Source: Heterostelium album PN500 (taxonomy: Eukaryota > Evosea > Eumycetozoa > Acytosteliales > Acytosteliaceae). From it: a DNA stretch of 64,000 bases. Positions 21,978 through 33,034 of this stretch are shown piece by piece. The stretch lies in contig NW_008805064.1 in the NCBI RefSeq assembly GCF_000004825.1, positions 2,790,001-2,854,000 of the forward strand. Reading direction: 5' to 3'. Below the pieces are notes generated by a model. The model made no database searches. It was not told the DNA's origin and saw only the letters and a list, made by a program, of their open reading frames with translations. Each line of letters opens with the position of its first letter. The first letter of the stretch is position 1. The translations under genes and the position numbers were made by a program.

Positions 21978-24900
21978 TTATCTTTTTTGAGAATAACATA
22001 ATAAACAACCTTGTTCTTCGATACAGTATTGATGATATGAATGTCCACAGTATGGGAAAATAACTACACTGGATGGAGTGACACCGACGAATGTTGATTC
22101 AGGATTCTCTACGAGTGGAAGTGTACAGATTGGACATTGACCACTATGTATCTCTGTCTCTGTTCCCCAGTGGAAACTAGAGTCTTCGAAAAACTGTGGG
22201 GTAATTCCGAGATTCAATTCGTTGGCAGTTGACGATGTAATAGATGATGAACTATCGATAAGTTGATTATTTTGTTGTTGCTGTTGTGATTTAAGTGAGT
22301 TTGGTGAATGGAAGTTATTGAAATCCTGATCTACCAACGACCAAATCTGAGGTGAAAGATTCATTGGTTTCTTGGTCCAGAGATAACTATCGAGACGCGA
22401 CAATATCTCGTGAGAAATCGACTTTCTATTGTAGAGTGCCCATTTTCCATTGCGTACCCATTCAGAGAGGAGATTCGATGGAATCTGAGTCGATTCAAAC
22501 AGTGGCGATGCAATGAGAATATCGATGGTTTGCAATGGACCGATCGATCTTCCCATCATAGTGGCGACCAACACTTCAGAGATGGCGAATTTGGTGTCAC
22601 GTGAGTAGAATACATTGAAGTAGTGATCACGGTGTTCTTGCATCTTGGTGACTAGCATTGACCATAGTCCAACATCGATGTTATTCTCCATAAGATTGGT
22701 CAGTCCATCGACATTATCTGTGGAAACTACCAAGTGGACGAGTTTACGTGCATATTCCAAACTGGCTTGCTCATGGAAGGTGACCGATTTCGATGAGTAT
22801 TGTTTGTAGTGGTGTAGGTAAATCGAGAGAAGTCCCTCAAAGAAACCATTGCTCTCACAGAGATCTTCGAGTTTCGACAAGTCACAGAGATACTCGTTGG
22901 TCATGACACCGCCAATGATGGAAAGCAGCTGCTGTGCATTCTTCCACTCGACGTTATGTGCACCAACTCTTGGACGATGTTCATTGGTGAACAACTGATC
23001 TTTCGGTGGTTGATTAAAACTCAGATTGCATGTGAACCACTCCTCTACAAGATTGCTATCGTATTTACACTCTTCAACCAATTCCAACAGTTGATTGAGA
23101 TATTCAAATTTGATTGGCAGACGAACGGATGGATTCTGGTCGACCAGTTTCACTATATTTCTTGGGAGAATGACTGGGTAGCGATTGGCATAGAAAGTGG
23201 CAGCTTGTTTCGGTTGCAACTCAAACAGACGCTCCATGTATCTAAACAATAGTCCAACGTCATCCTTTTGTGTTTCCAAATAGTGGATGCATCCTTGTCC
23301 ATCGTTGTTATCGATGAAGCTGTTGAGTGTTGAAATGACTTTCGATCCATGCTTGGAGAATGCTTCCATCTCCAAGATGGTATCTATACAGGAATCCCAT
23401 TGACGTTCATTGACATAGGGATACACTTTGTTACAATCCAGATAGGTAAAGTACTTTCTAATGGTCTCACGTGCACTACTCTCATTCCAACACATACAAA
23501 GCTTTCCAGTTGGATCTTGTACGAGCATGTTAACACCACACAAGAAACAACCAGTGATAATCTCATTGATCATCTCTGAAGGAGCGACATACTCCACTTT
23601 GTAAAACGATTGCAGCCAAATTTGAAGCATTGGGAAGAATGCCTTTTCATTACGCTTGAATTTGTAGATGATCCAACTGTCGTAGGTTCCTTTGGTTAGC
23701 TTTTCCAGCACTTCCAATGGAGTTGGTTCTGGGATTGGTTCTACTGGTTGGATAGGTGCAGGGGTAGGTGCAGATGCTGCAACGGTTGGAGTGGATTCTG
23801 TTGTATGCTCAACGATTGGCTCCATAGTAGGTGGGGTTGAAGAGGCTGGTGTTGAGCTATTCGATCCAAACGGCAACTTTTGGGTAATGCTAGTAAGCTC
23901 AGATTTGATTTCAGAGGTTTGCTTTTGAATTTTAGTGATAGCTTTCTGTTGAATGGATTCAATACTGGTACTTAAACCTTTGAATATACCACTTGCTTTT
24001 GATGCTGCCGCTGATATTGGTTGTTGTGGTGTTTGAGCTGATGTTTCTTGTGTTGGATGTGGTGGTTGTATTGGTTGTGGTGGATGAGATAGAGATGGTG
24101 TAGCTGTTGTTGTTGGTTCTTGTATTGGTTGTGGATGTGGTGGTTGTTCTGGTTTGGTGGGTGATGCTGGTTTACTTGTATTCTCTGGAGTTGATAGACT
24201 TGAAGCGCTGTCGTTGATGGATGAACTCGATGTATTGGTTTTCTCCTTCTTTACAAGTTTCTTTTTGACTACTGTACGCTTGACAGTGGTTGTGGTGGTA
24301 TGTTTTGGATCCAACGATGGTTCCATTGGTGAATTTCCTTTAGATTGTACTTCGTCGAATACATTGACATTGGCCCATGAGCTGGCTTGAGTTGATGGGT
24401 CTTTTGCAATCGAGATGGTAGCAGTTTGATCGTTGTTGGTTGGCGACACTGGTGATGGTGTTACGGCATCGGATCCCGATGTCTTTAGAAGATTTGTAGA
24501 GCTATCGGAAGTCTTTGCCTTTTTCTTTTTGATAATCTTCTTTGTGACACCGCTCGATGTTGTTGTAATCAGAGGATTGGTATTCACTTCAATCTCTGAA
24601 AATATATTCTCTTTTGAAGTGTTTCTAACGTGTTGACTTGATGATGCTGCTGGTGGTGGTGTAGTGGTGGTAGTTGCTGGTGTTGGTGTTACTGTTGGTA
24701 TTGATACATTTGGTGGAGTTGTTATTGTTGCTGTTGTTGCAGTAGATGGTGGTAATACACTCTCTTGATTTTGTTCGTTGGTATCATCGATTGTCAATGA
24801 ACTTGTGCTATTTGTCAAACTATTTGTATCGAGACTATCCAACTGACTTCCATCTGTATCTTTATTCGATGTTTGATCTGAATAGGTAGCTGTTGTATCT

Positions 24901-26303
24901 AAGATAGTTTAAAGAATGTTAATATAGATATTACAATACCATTTTCATTTTCAAACCAACATACCTTTAGAATCATCTGATTCAACAACTGAAAATGTAA
25001 GAGTATTAACATATGATTGTTGTGGTTGTTGTTGTTGTTTTGATTGTATTGGTTCTGAATGAATTTCTTCTGGTTTTTGTTGTTGTGGTTGTTGTTGTTG
25101 TGTTGAATGATGTTCTTCTACAGCGGCTGTAATAGTTGTTGGAATTGGAAGTGCCGATATTAAAGTCTGTGAATACACTCTTGAAATACTTCTGTGTTGT
25201 CCGTGGAGAATGTAGATTGCATTCTCGTGAATACATATATCTTGGATGGCAGTGCTATCTACACGCCACTCGATGACTTCGACCTCGTCAACATCGATGA
25301 GAATCAACGATTTCTCATCCCAAGAGATCAAGTTCATTCCATACGGTAGCAGTCTCGCAAATGCCATTGCGGTCACTGGCAACATCGGTGTGTTAACAGT
25401 GTCGGCAGCCAGTGGAACCGGTGTCACCACGACACTGCCTTCTTCGCCACCCGACTTGAAGTTCATAGTCGACAGAACCGTACCTTCCACCGGGTCAGCC
25501 AGCCAGATTCTCTTACCGGGACGCGAAGCATAGATCGAAGAATTGTGAAGAGGATGATAGCAAGCACCTTGTTTAGTTGGTTTCTCACGCAGCTTCTTTC
25601 CGACTTGGATCTGTGAGATCACCTTTCCTGTTTGTGAGTGTGAGATGGTGTAGTTGATTACCACCGACTTGGTGAGTGACGACGCCAAGATCGAGAAGGT
25701 GTCGGCAACCGTCGTTGGAATGACGTCGAGCTGAACCAACCGACTGTCACACTTGGTGACGAAATCGGCACTGAATCGCAAGATGAAGTGGCTACTACGA
25801 CCCTTGGCGACCGAAGAGCAGTAGATGTTTCCAAGGTCATCGCCACTGAATAGATAACCACCGCATGCACTCCAAACGATCGTTGTAATCTCTGCTTCAC
25901 GTGGATGATCGATTATCTTGAAGAGTTGTTTCTCTTTCTCACGACGACGTCCTTTGTCGGCGGCCAAGTTTGGTTCGATGACATAGATGATCTTGTTGGT
26001 TGCCATCGCCACTAGATTGTCGTTGCAAGGCGCCAGCTTTATACTAAAGATAGAATCACGAATCTCATTCAACGAGAGAATCTCAAAGTTACTCTGTAGT
26101 GTCTCGTTGGTGAGCAGAGCATTCGGTTTCCTCTCAAAGAAGTACAGACTACCTGTGTTGGCACCCAACACCAAGTACTTCTTTGAGACATCGAAACAAG
26201 TGTATTTAACACGTCCACTTGCACCTATCGGTGCCAAAACACCATCCAAGTTATCGACCGACAAAACATATCCATTTGCAGGTTTAGTAATTGTTGTTGT
26301 CAT
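21978..26303 (-). CDS. HPS5: HPS5 homologue (BLOC-2 subunit) with C-terminal RING-type zinc finger
   Basis: Exon 1 is 26303-24965 and exon 2 is 24898-21978, joined in phase (Asp codon split); about 1,419 aa. HPS5 is a subunit of BLOC-2, which directs cargo to lysosome-related organelles. The N-terminal ~380 residues form a beta-propeller with HPS5-like blocks: YLVLGANTGSLYFFER, FSILASSLTKSV, KQGACYHP...IYASRPGKRIWLAD, and TVLSTMNFKS. A long Pro/Thr/Ser/Gln-rich linker with short basic patches (KKIIKKKKAK, VKKKLVKKEK) follows. The alpha-solenoid comes next (from about TYDSWIIYKFKRNEKAFFPM), and the end is a RING-like finger, CPICTLPLV...FPYCGHSYHQYCIEEQGCLLC. The linker is much longer than I would expect for animal HPS5. 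VPS8 has a similar plan but is a separate gene in this window. Confidence 0.87.
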
Positions 26304-26625
26304 TGCATATAAAAACTATCTTTCTATATCTATCCTATCTTTCCTAAAATTATTATTATTTACAAAAACATATGGTAAAACTACAACCTTATTATTATTT
26401 AATTATTATTATTAAACTACAAATTATAAATATAAACTAAACTAATATATTATTATCTTTTTATCTAAAAAAAGAGAAAAAAATGATACTGATAATGAAA
26501 AATAAAAATTTCTTAAAATCTAATTTTTGGGGGTGTTTTGCAAAAAAACTCTTTTGACTTTTCACTTTTTTATTTGTATAAAATGGGTTGTGTAGATTAT
26601 TTTTTTTACATCTATAGATTTACAT
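26304..26625. other. AT-rich spacer
   Basis: Between the HPS5 start and the histone doublet stop, both on minus. A TTATTA repeat near 26,390-26,415. Nothing else seen. Confidence 0.5.
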
Positions 26626-27533
26626 TTAGAAGCAATACTCTGTTGCATGTTCAAATTCATCATCATCATCATCATAATAATCATCTTCTTCTTCATCTTC
26701 ATAGTCTTCTGATTTCATCTTTCTTGATACGACTCTGCTGGTAGGTGAAGCGATTGAAAGATTATTCAATCCAAACACAAATGAGTTTTCGTTATCGTAA
26801 TCATCTCCTTGGTCAGCACTGACTGCAAAACGTGGTGTAGTCTTAAATGACTGATTGAATTCAAAAGATGGCATCACACCACCTTGTCTTATAACCATTT
26901 TATCTTTGAAAAACTTATCTAATTCATCGTCGTTTCCAATTGCAACTCTAATATGATGAGCTGTTACTCTCTATATTTGATAATAGTATTATTAATATAT
27001 ATATATATGAATATTTACTTATTGTACTATTAGAATATGAAATAACATACTGTATTTCCACCATTACCAGCAATATAGATAGCAAGAGTGAGAATTTCTT
27101 TTATGAATTCCTCTACCACACCTGTCAAGTGTGCAACGGCAGCCTTTCCAATGTGACACTTTGAGAATTGCATATCTTTAATGGTTTTCTTCATTTTCGA
27201 TTGACGAATGAAATGCTCGGACTCTCTAACCTTTCCGCATTCCTTTGCTTGATTTGACATCTCGATACCATTGCCATTTGCCATCATACAGAGATTAGGT
27301 GCATCGCTTAGCAACAGTTTAGTGGCAAACAATACATCGTTGGTATTTATTCTCGTACGTTTCGATGTTTCTTTCAGTTGCTGTGTTTGCATGATCAGAC
27401 TTCGGGTAAAATCACGCATCATAGAGACTATCACCTCTCTGGCCTCTTCGGACATCGATTTACCTTCCACCATTTTAAAGGCTTTCTTTACACTGTTATC
27501 TTCCCACTTATAATTCTTTGAGAATGTAGGCAT
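26626..27533 (-). CDS. Histone H2B-H2A doublet with acidic C-terminal tail
   Basis: Exon 1 is 27533-27051 and exon 2 is 26970-26626, phase 0; 275 aa. Residues ~13-95 read as an H2B fold: the run ending KRTRINTNDVLFATKLLL aligns with human KRSTITSREIQTAVRLLL, with alpha-2 in EEAREVIVSMMRDFTRSLI. Residues ~115-195 read as an H2A fold: HIGKAAVAHLTGVVEEFIKE matches the H2A alpha-2 region, NTRVTAHHIRVAIGNDDELD matches TRIIPRHLQLAIRNDEELN, and IRQGGVMPSF matches the docking motif IAQGGVLPNI. A ~20-aa linker joins them. Of the acidic-patch residues, Glu56, Glu61, Asp90 and Glu92 equivalents remain, Glu91 is Asp and Glu64 is Thr. There is no Lys-rich N-terminal tail; the C-terminus is Asp/Glu-rich (EDEEEDDYYDDDDDEFE). 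Likely one chain replacing an H2A-H2B dimer in special chromatin, or a histone-like chaperone. Confidence 0.88.
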
Positions 27534-27849
27534 ATTTTCGATTAATTTAATTATTATTTTATCAAAATAGTGATAAATAGATATCTATTTAGTTTACAAT
27601 ACAAATAGGTGCACAATAAAAAAAAACAAAACTTAATCTTTAAAATATCATTAGATAAAGAATTTTTACAAATATCTTTTAAAATCAAATTTTTGAATCT
27701 ATTCTTTTCTTGTAACTATTATTTGTTATAAATTTTATTGAGCATCCTAGATGACCAAGAATATGATTTGTTTGAATCCTATCAAATACTAACTTTATAG
27801 AGATTTTATTTATTTAAGTTTAATTGTTTTATTCCTTTGTAGTAGCTTC
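27534..27849. other. AT-rich spacer
   Basis: Upstream of the histone doublet and downstream of the TLDc gene, both on minus. No frame or repeat of note. Confidence 0.5.
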
Positions 27850-28895
27850 TTAAGAGGATAAGGAAAATATTTCTATTTCTGATATTGTGAAATATTCAGA
27901 ACTTGCCAGCCCTTGACCAGTCGGATCTTTGTAAGATTTTGGTCTCTGGTAACTTGAATGGTTGGAATTACATTGATCACTTATGTGAATATCATTACCT
28001 TCTCCAAAAATTGGTCCAGACCCAGCAATACCATAAACATTGTTAGTTGAGCCAACAGCTTCAAATTTAATTGGTTGACCATTCCTAATTGAGAATAAGA
28101 AGCAGCTATTATCACCAAAGTAAGTACTGTCACTTCTCCAAGAATCATTGCTATATCCACCAAAGATATCGCCAGCAGTTGTTTTAATAATAGTAACTGT
28201 CGGTCCTTTGCCATCACATGCTGTATGAAATTTTTTGGCTCCAAATCCATCTCTAGATCCCTTAAAAAAAAATTAATAACTTAATTATTTATACATTCAT
28301 AGAAAGTTATTTACTTTATATAATTCAGATAGTTCTGCATCACCTATCCATTGTCGGATAGTTTTGAATTGGCTATAGTTAAGAATGTCAGATTTGGAAA
28401 CAGTGTAAAAGTTAATATGATCGTTAAATTGACTCTTGAGTGATGGTGGAACATTTTCTTTTTCTCCCTGGAGTAAATTTAAGATGTAGATGAAAACTTG
28501 GCCATCTCTTTAGAAGGAAAAAAATTAGTATAAGAAATTAAATAAAAAAAAATTAAAAATTTTTAAACTCACTTTGCAATATAGAATGGTTTTAGATTTC
28601 CATCTGCATCACAAGATCTCTGTTGTTTTGTTACCATCGTATAAAAAAAAGAATCTTCTTTTTTTAACATTGTTGCCATATTTGTACAAAATTTCGTTTG
28701 GCCTACCATCAATTCAATAGGATCCATTGTCATAGAAACATCTATTTTCTTTTGTACTTCTTCCAAATTCATTTTTTTAATTTCCAATTCTTTGATTTCC
28801 TCATTTAATGTTTTAATATCTTCTGTGTAAACATTGACTACTTCTTTCATTGACTCTTCAATTTCTTTTACTTTTTTGTGAGTTTTGTCTAACAT
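27850..28895 (-). CDS. TLDc-domain protein with N-terminal coiled coil
   Basis: Three exons in phase: 28895-28573, 28507-28315 and 28260-27850 (308 aa). The first ~60 residues are a coiled coil (HKKVKEIEESMKEVVNVY, IKTLNEEIKELEIKKMN). A segment with the feel of a BTB-like or oligomerisation region follows (PIELMVGQTKFCTNMATML, GQVFIYILNLLQG). The C-terminal half is a TLDc domain: LYKGSRDGFGAKKFHTACD, TVTIIKTTAGDIFGGYSN, SDSTYFGDNSCFLFS, NVYGIAGSGPIFGEGNDI. TLDc proteins such as OXR1 and NCOA7 protect against oxidative stress and can bind the V-ATPase; dictyostelids carry many divergent TLDc proteins. Exact role unknown. The TLDc exon begins mid-domain, so it has no ATG of its own. Confidence 0.85.
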
Positions 28896-29357
28896 GATTA
28901 AATTATATTTATATACATGAATAAAAACAAATAATATTTATTTTTGAATAAAATCTTTATCCAACCCTTATTTATTTTGTTTTTCATCTCTTAAAGTGCA
29001 AAAAAATTTAAAATTGTTGTTTTTTTCGCCAAAAGAAGGAAAATATGAAAATTAAAAATCCTAATATTTAAAGGCCAAAGGTACATCTTTGTATAATAGT
29101 TCTACAAAAAGTTAGAATTCCATTCATTTGATATTTACTTCTTATAGATAAATTTTTTAAACTAAATTTGGTAGAAGTCTAATAAAAACAATCTACTATT
29201 ACTTTTGCAAAAATAAAATTGAAAAAGAAAAATGTATGTATTTATTTAATATTAACCAAATAAGACAATTTTAAAATTCTTTTAAGGAAACAATCAAGTA
29301 CCCAAATAAAATTAAAATTAAATTTTTTATATTGTTGTGTATTTTTAAATATCCATA

Positions 29358-29426
29358 TTAAGAATTCTGAATAATATGAAAACATAGGCCTCCATTCTTT
29401 AGGTGTAACCTCATTGCATTTGTACT
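29358..29426 (-). pseudogene. Short exon-like relic
   Basis: Preceded by an acceptor-like TTTTTAG, the frame reads STNAMRLHLKNGGLCFHIIQ and stops. The composition is protein-like within otherwise non-coding AT-rich DNA. It could be the last exon of a lost or unrecognised gene; I find no partner exon. Confidence 0.22.
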
Positions 29427-29547
29427 AAAAATAATCATAAAACACAACACGTCCATTTATGTAGGACTATGCAAGATGTCATGAGCAACAAATATATTTT
29501 GATTATTTTTAATGTGTTAATACACTTCAGAGGATTGATATTGTTAT

Positions 29548-29569
29548 ATATGTGATTTCAATCACATAT
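29548..29569. repeat. Perfect 9-bp hairpin
   Basis: ATATGTGAT, four-base loop TTCA, then ATCACATAT. It lies downstream of the ELO stop on that gene's 3' side, so it might form in its 3' UTR. Short AT-rich hairpins arise by chance in such DNA, so significance is low. Confidence 0.4.
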
Positions 29570-29681
29570 CTAGATATATTAGGGATGTGAATGCAAATGA
29601 TGTTTTAGAGCTGGATGAAACATTTTGATCTAATGTTTTAATTAACTTAAAATATTTTATTTGATGGCAAATTATATATTT

Positions 29682-30559
29682 TTAATTGGTTTTCTTTTGA
29701 CTTGGTCTTGGTGATCTGTAGCTCTTGAAATAAAAGTTAAGGAAAAGTGCCAAGAAACTACCAATAACAAAGTTGGAGAATTGTGTTCCAAACATTGAAC
29801 CGTTGCAGGTAGAGGTGTGGAAGAAGTAGTGCCATACTCCGTGCAATGAGATGTCGAAAACGAATTGGATGATTTGGACTCTAGTAATGTATTTCTTCCA
29901 CCATGGGCTTTGTCCCTTTTCACACAAATAATAGTAGTAGTACATAACGATATGTACAAAGCAGTTGGCGGTAATGTCTCCCCATTGGATACCGGTATTT
30001 TGATCAAGATTTACCCAGCACAACCAGAAAGTAATGAAATGATGGTAAACATGCAAGAAAATGAGTTTTTTCTGGAATTTAAAACAAGTGTTAATAATTA
30101 ATTAGATATATCACAATATTAAAAATAATAGTAATTATTAATTACCTTTCTTAAAACTAAAAAGACGGTATCTAAAAATTCATAGACTTTGGAGAGGTAG
30201 AAAATGTAAAAGAAGAATTCGACTTGACCTTTGGTGACTGGTTGACAAGCCAAATGGTAGAGACCTTGAGGAGCCTCTGTTCTGAAGAGTGGTATCAAGA
30301 TACCGAGGAACATGGCCAATGACAACAATGATAGGAACAAGTTGTGTGCCAAACAGATATAATGTAATTTAATTTCCTTTCTGTTCTTCATAAACTCTTG
30401 CAAAGCGAAAATGACGACCAAATAACTGATTGTAGCGATTGCTGGAGTCCAAATCGACGAGAATGGTGTCACTCCTGTTTTCCACTCGAAATTATTGACA
30501 TAATTGATGATGTCTTGGCTATTGATATTTGAAATATCAATTCTTAATAAACTGTTCAT
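29682..30559 (-). CDS. ELO-family very-long-chain fatty acid elongase
   Basis: Two exons in phase 0: 30559-30146 and 30071-29682 (267 aa). ELO proteins are the condensing enzymes of the ER fatty-acid elongation cycle (malonyl-CoA plus acyl-CoA to 3-ketoacyl-CoA). Seen: several membrane helices, KVYEFLDTVFLVLRK at the end of exon 1, and the catalytic His-box HVYHH at the start of exon 2. Further family marks are FVHIVMYYYYYL and QIIQFVFD. The C-terminus is basic and ends KKTN, which fits the KKxx dilysine ER-retrieval signal. Chain-length preference cannot be read from sequence. Confidence 0.95.
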
Positions 30560-33034
30560 CCTTTATTCTCTATACAATGCTGCACGTAATATACAACTAT
30601 GACAATCGACTTTTATATTAAAAAAAAAAAAAAAACTATCTAGAATTATTTAAAAGAAATAGAAAAAAATAATGTTATTAATTTATTTATTATAATAAAG
30701 AATAATTTTATATAATGTTATTATTACTATTATTATTATTATTGTACAGTACGATCGAAAATAGATATATATACAAATAAGTATAATAGTTTTGTTTTTG
30801 TTATAGCTATAAAAAAATAATCAACTATTTATAAGATTGTAGGATTGGATGGTTTATAAGGTGGTTGATTGAGACATCCATCTTCCTTCTTCTTTAAAAA
30901 CATTAATTACAACTTTAAATTTGGTAATTTGATATTTCTAGAGGAGGTGTTTATTATATTAAGTTTCTATCAAACCTTGAGATTGGGATTTGAATGGATT
31001 GGATAGATATGAGATTATTGCATATTTAATCAAAATGTTTTAATAATTTAATTTCTTGGTGCGCAATAGAATGAATAATAAACCAAAAATAATAAATATT
31101 TAATAATATCATATCTGGATGTATGTATAGTTTTGTTTTTTGGCAGGTGTTTGTTTAGATGATGGTGGGTGTGTGGTTAATCAAACTTGGGTAAAGACAG
31201 ACATAGAAAAAAAAAAAATAAACACATTGTGTGTGATATTTTAATAGCAAAAAAGTAAAAAACAACAACAATTAAACGATATATAAGAGATAAAGAGAGA
31301 AAGTTTAACTACTCTTTTACTTTTAAGCTAATTTGCAAACAAAATTGCTCTAAATTTCAATCCTGATCATGTTATTAACTATTGGTGCAAAGAAAAGTAA
31401 TAAAACTAGTTGCAAATGATATTATTTAAAAATATAAAAAAAACGAAATAAAAGTGCTCTTAATTGGGAATTCTGGTGCTGTGGGATTTGCAAATCTTTG
31501 TGTGGGAGAATGAACTTTAGATGATATAAGAGGATAGCAAAATGATATTTGTTTAAAATATAGAAAGATTGAAATGTTTACTTGTATATAATATAGAATA
31601 TTAAAAAATTAATCTGATATTTACATTTTAAATATAAATAGATAAGATAATAAGTTTTCAAGCTCGGTTGCCTTAAATTTATTTATATCTATGTGAAGAG
31701 GATGTGTAGAGATGGATGGTGCCGGTCGGTGGTATTGAATTTTGTAAAATGATTTAACAAAAATAAAAAAATAAAATAAAATAAAATAGAATAGAAATTG
31801 AAAAAAAAAAAAAAAATTTATTATTTGTTGATTTTGTTGATTGTTGTTGAAGTCTAATGAGAAATAATCTGACTTTGCATCACGTAACAACTTTGGTGTT
31901 GACCTTATTTTGAAGACTTCAAATCAAATCCTACATGCGGTAATGTTTTGAAATCGGTTAGTGGCGAGGGGTACCTACCAAGAATGGAGTGTCCAAATCA
32001 AATGAAAAACAATTGACTATAACTAATATTACATAACATTGACAAATAAAGAATTTGCTTTTTGAAAAAAAAAAAACAAAACTAAAGAAGAATACATGGA
32101 GGAAGGATGATGATGTTATCATGAAAATCGTTAAATCAAATTATTGCATTTGAAACGACCTGCATCATCTGTGGAGTGGTGGTAGTATGATTAAAAAAAA
32201 TATAGTTGGCAACCCAACCAACACACAACGAAAATCTCACACATAGCATGTCGACCAAAGCGAGTGGTGCCCTTGAAAGTAGAATAAAAATGAAAATTCT
32301 ATCAAATATCTTTTTAAAAAGATAATATTTTTATTCAGCTTTGTTTCAAAAACAAAATAAAACAACCACCCAAATTCACATCGATAGGCATAAGTTGGAC
32401 AGTTTTTTTTTGACCTCGAAAATTTTGAGCATCAACATCAGCGCATCTTAATTCTTTTGCTACTTTTTCATTTTCATTTTTGTTTTTGCAAAAAAAAAAA
32501 CAGCTCATAAGATGAGGTTTGGGATGCATGCTTGTTCCACAACAATTTTTTGAACTTTGTTAATATTTCTCATATATAAAAAAAAAAAAAAAAGTTACGT
32601 AAAATACCGATTAGTAATTCTCTCTCTAAAACCCGATTATTTGTAAGAGTAATTTTCTTTTGGGATTTTTGTGTTTTTTAATTTAATTCTACCATGGTTT
32701 ATTTAAATATCAAAACATAAAATTTATTCTAAATATCTTGATTTTATTCTGCTTTGCAAAGAAACACACTTGTTTGATCATTTATTAACAAGTTTGTTGG
32801 TGAGTCAGAGGTAATGATATTTTTTTTGATCAGAAATTTTCATGAACATTTGCATCGGCAAACAAATCTATTAATAACCAAACAATTCCCACCATTAAAG
32901 CATTAGATTCTGACAATAAGATATTTATTGAATTTAAATGATGTGATATTATGTCAACAAAATAAATTCAAACCACAGATTTAATTGATTGATTTGTGTA
33001 AAATGGATGTTAAATTAATGATTTAATGATTTAT
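30560..33034. other. Large intergenic region (about 2.5 kb)
   Basis: The longest gene-free stretch here. It has A/T runs, TTA microsatellites (~30,720-30,745), and a few less AT-rich patches around 31,930-32,000 and 32,140-32,280. A coding-like relic lies at 31,825-31,923 (minus). I could not join the patches into a gene on either strand; all joins tried across 31,950-32,000 hit stops. A non-coding RNA in the GC-richer patches is possible but unsupported. Confidence 0.5.
31825..31923 (-). pseudogene. Coding-like relic in the large spacer
   Basis: Minus-strand frame FEVFKIRSTPKLLRDAKSDY followed by FSLDFNNNQQNQQ, which is typical dictyostelid coding sequence with an Asn/Gln tract. It then runs into T-rich non-coding sequence. 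An in-frame stop lies directly upstream. Most likely an exon fragment of a decayed gene; a genuine internal exon of an unseen gene is the alternative. Confidence 0.3.

Larger units (their letters stand above)
28896..29681. other. Intergenic region with a hairpin and a short coding relic
   Basis: A/T-rich spacer between the ELO stop and the TLDc start. It holds a perfect 9-bp hairpin at 29,548-29,569 (ATATGTGAT / ATCACATAT) about 110 bases past the ELO stop, and a 22-codon coding-like stretch at 29,358-29,426 on minus, both listed separately. Confidence 0.5.

Noticed and set aside
29672-30007. Alternative minus frame inside the elongase gene
   Set aside because: Overlaps the ELO exon carrying the HVYHH box in another frame; shadow only.
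31621-31890. Minus frame with poly-Phe stretch starting at ATG 31,890
   Set aside because: The hydrophobic run comes from a T-rich tract; only the upstream part (31,825-31,923) looks like decayed coding sequence and is listed as a relic.
31940-32000. GC-richer patch considered as exon or class I-type RNA
   Set aside because: All splice joins tried run into stops and no known RNA core motif is present.
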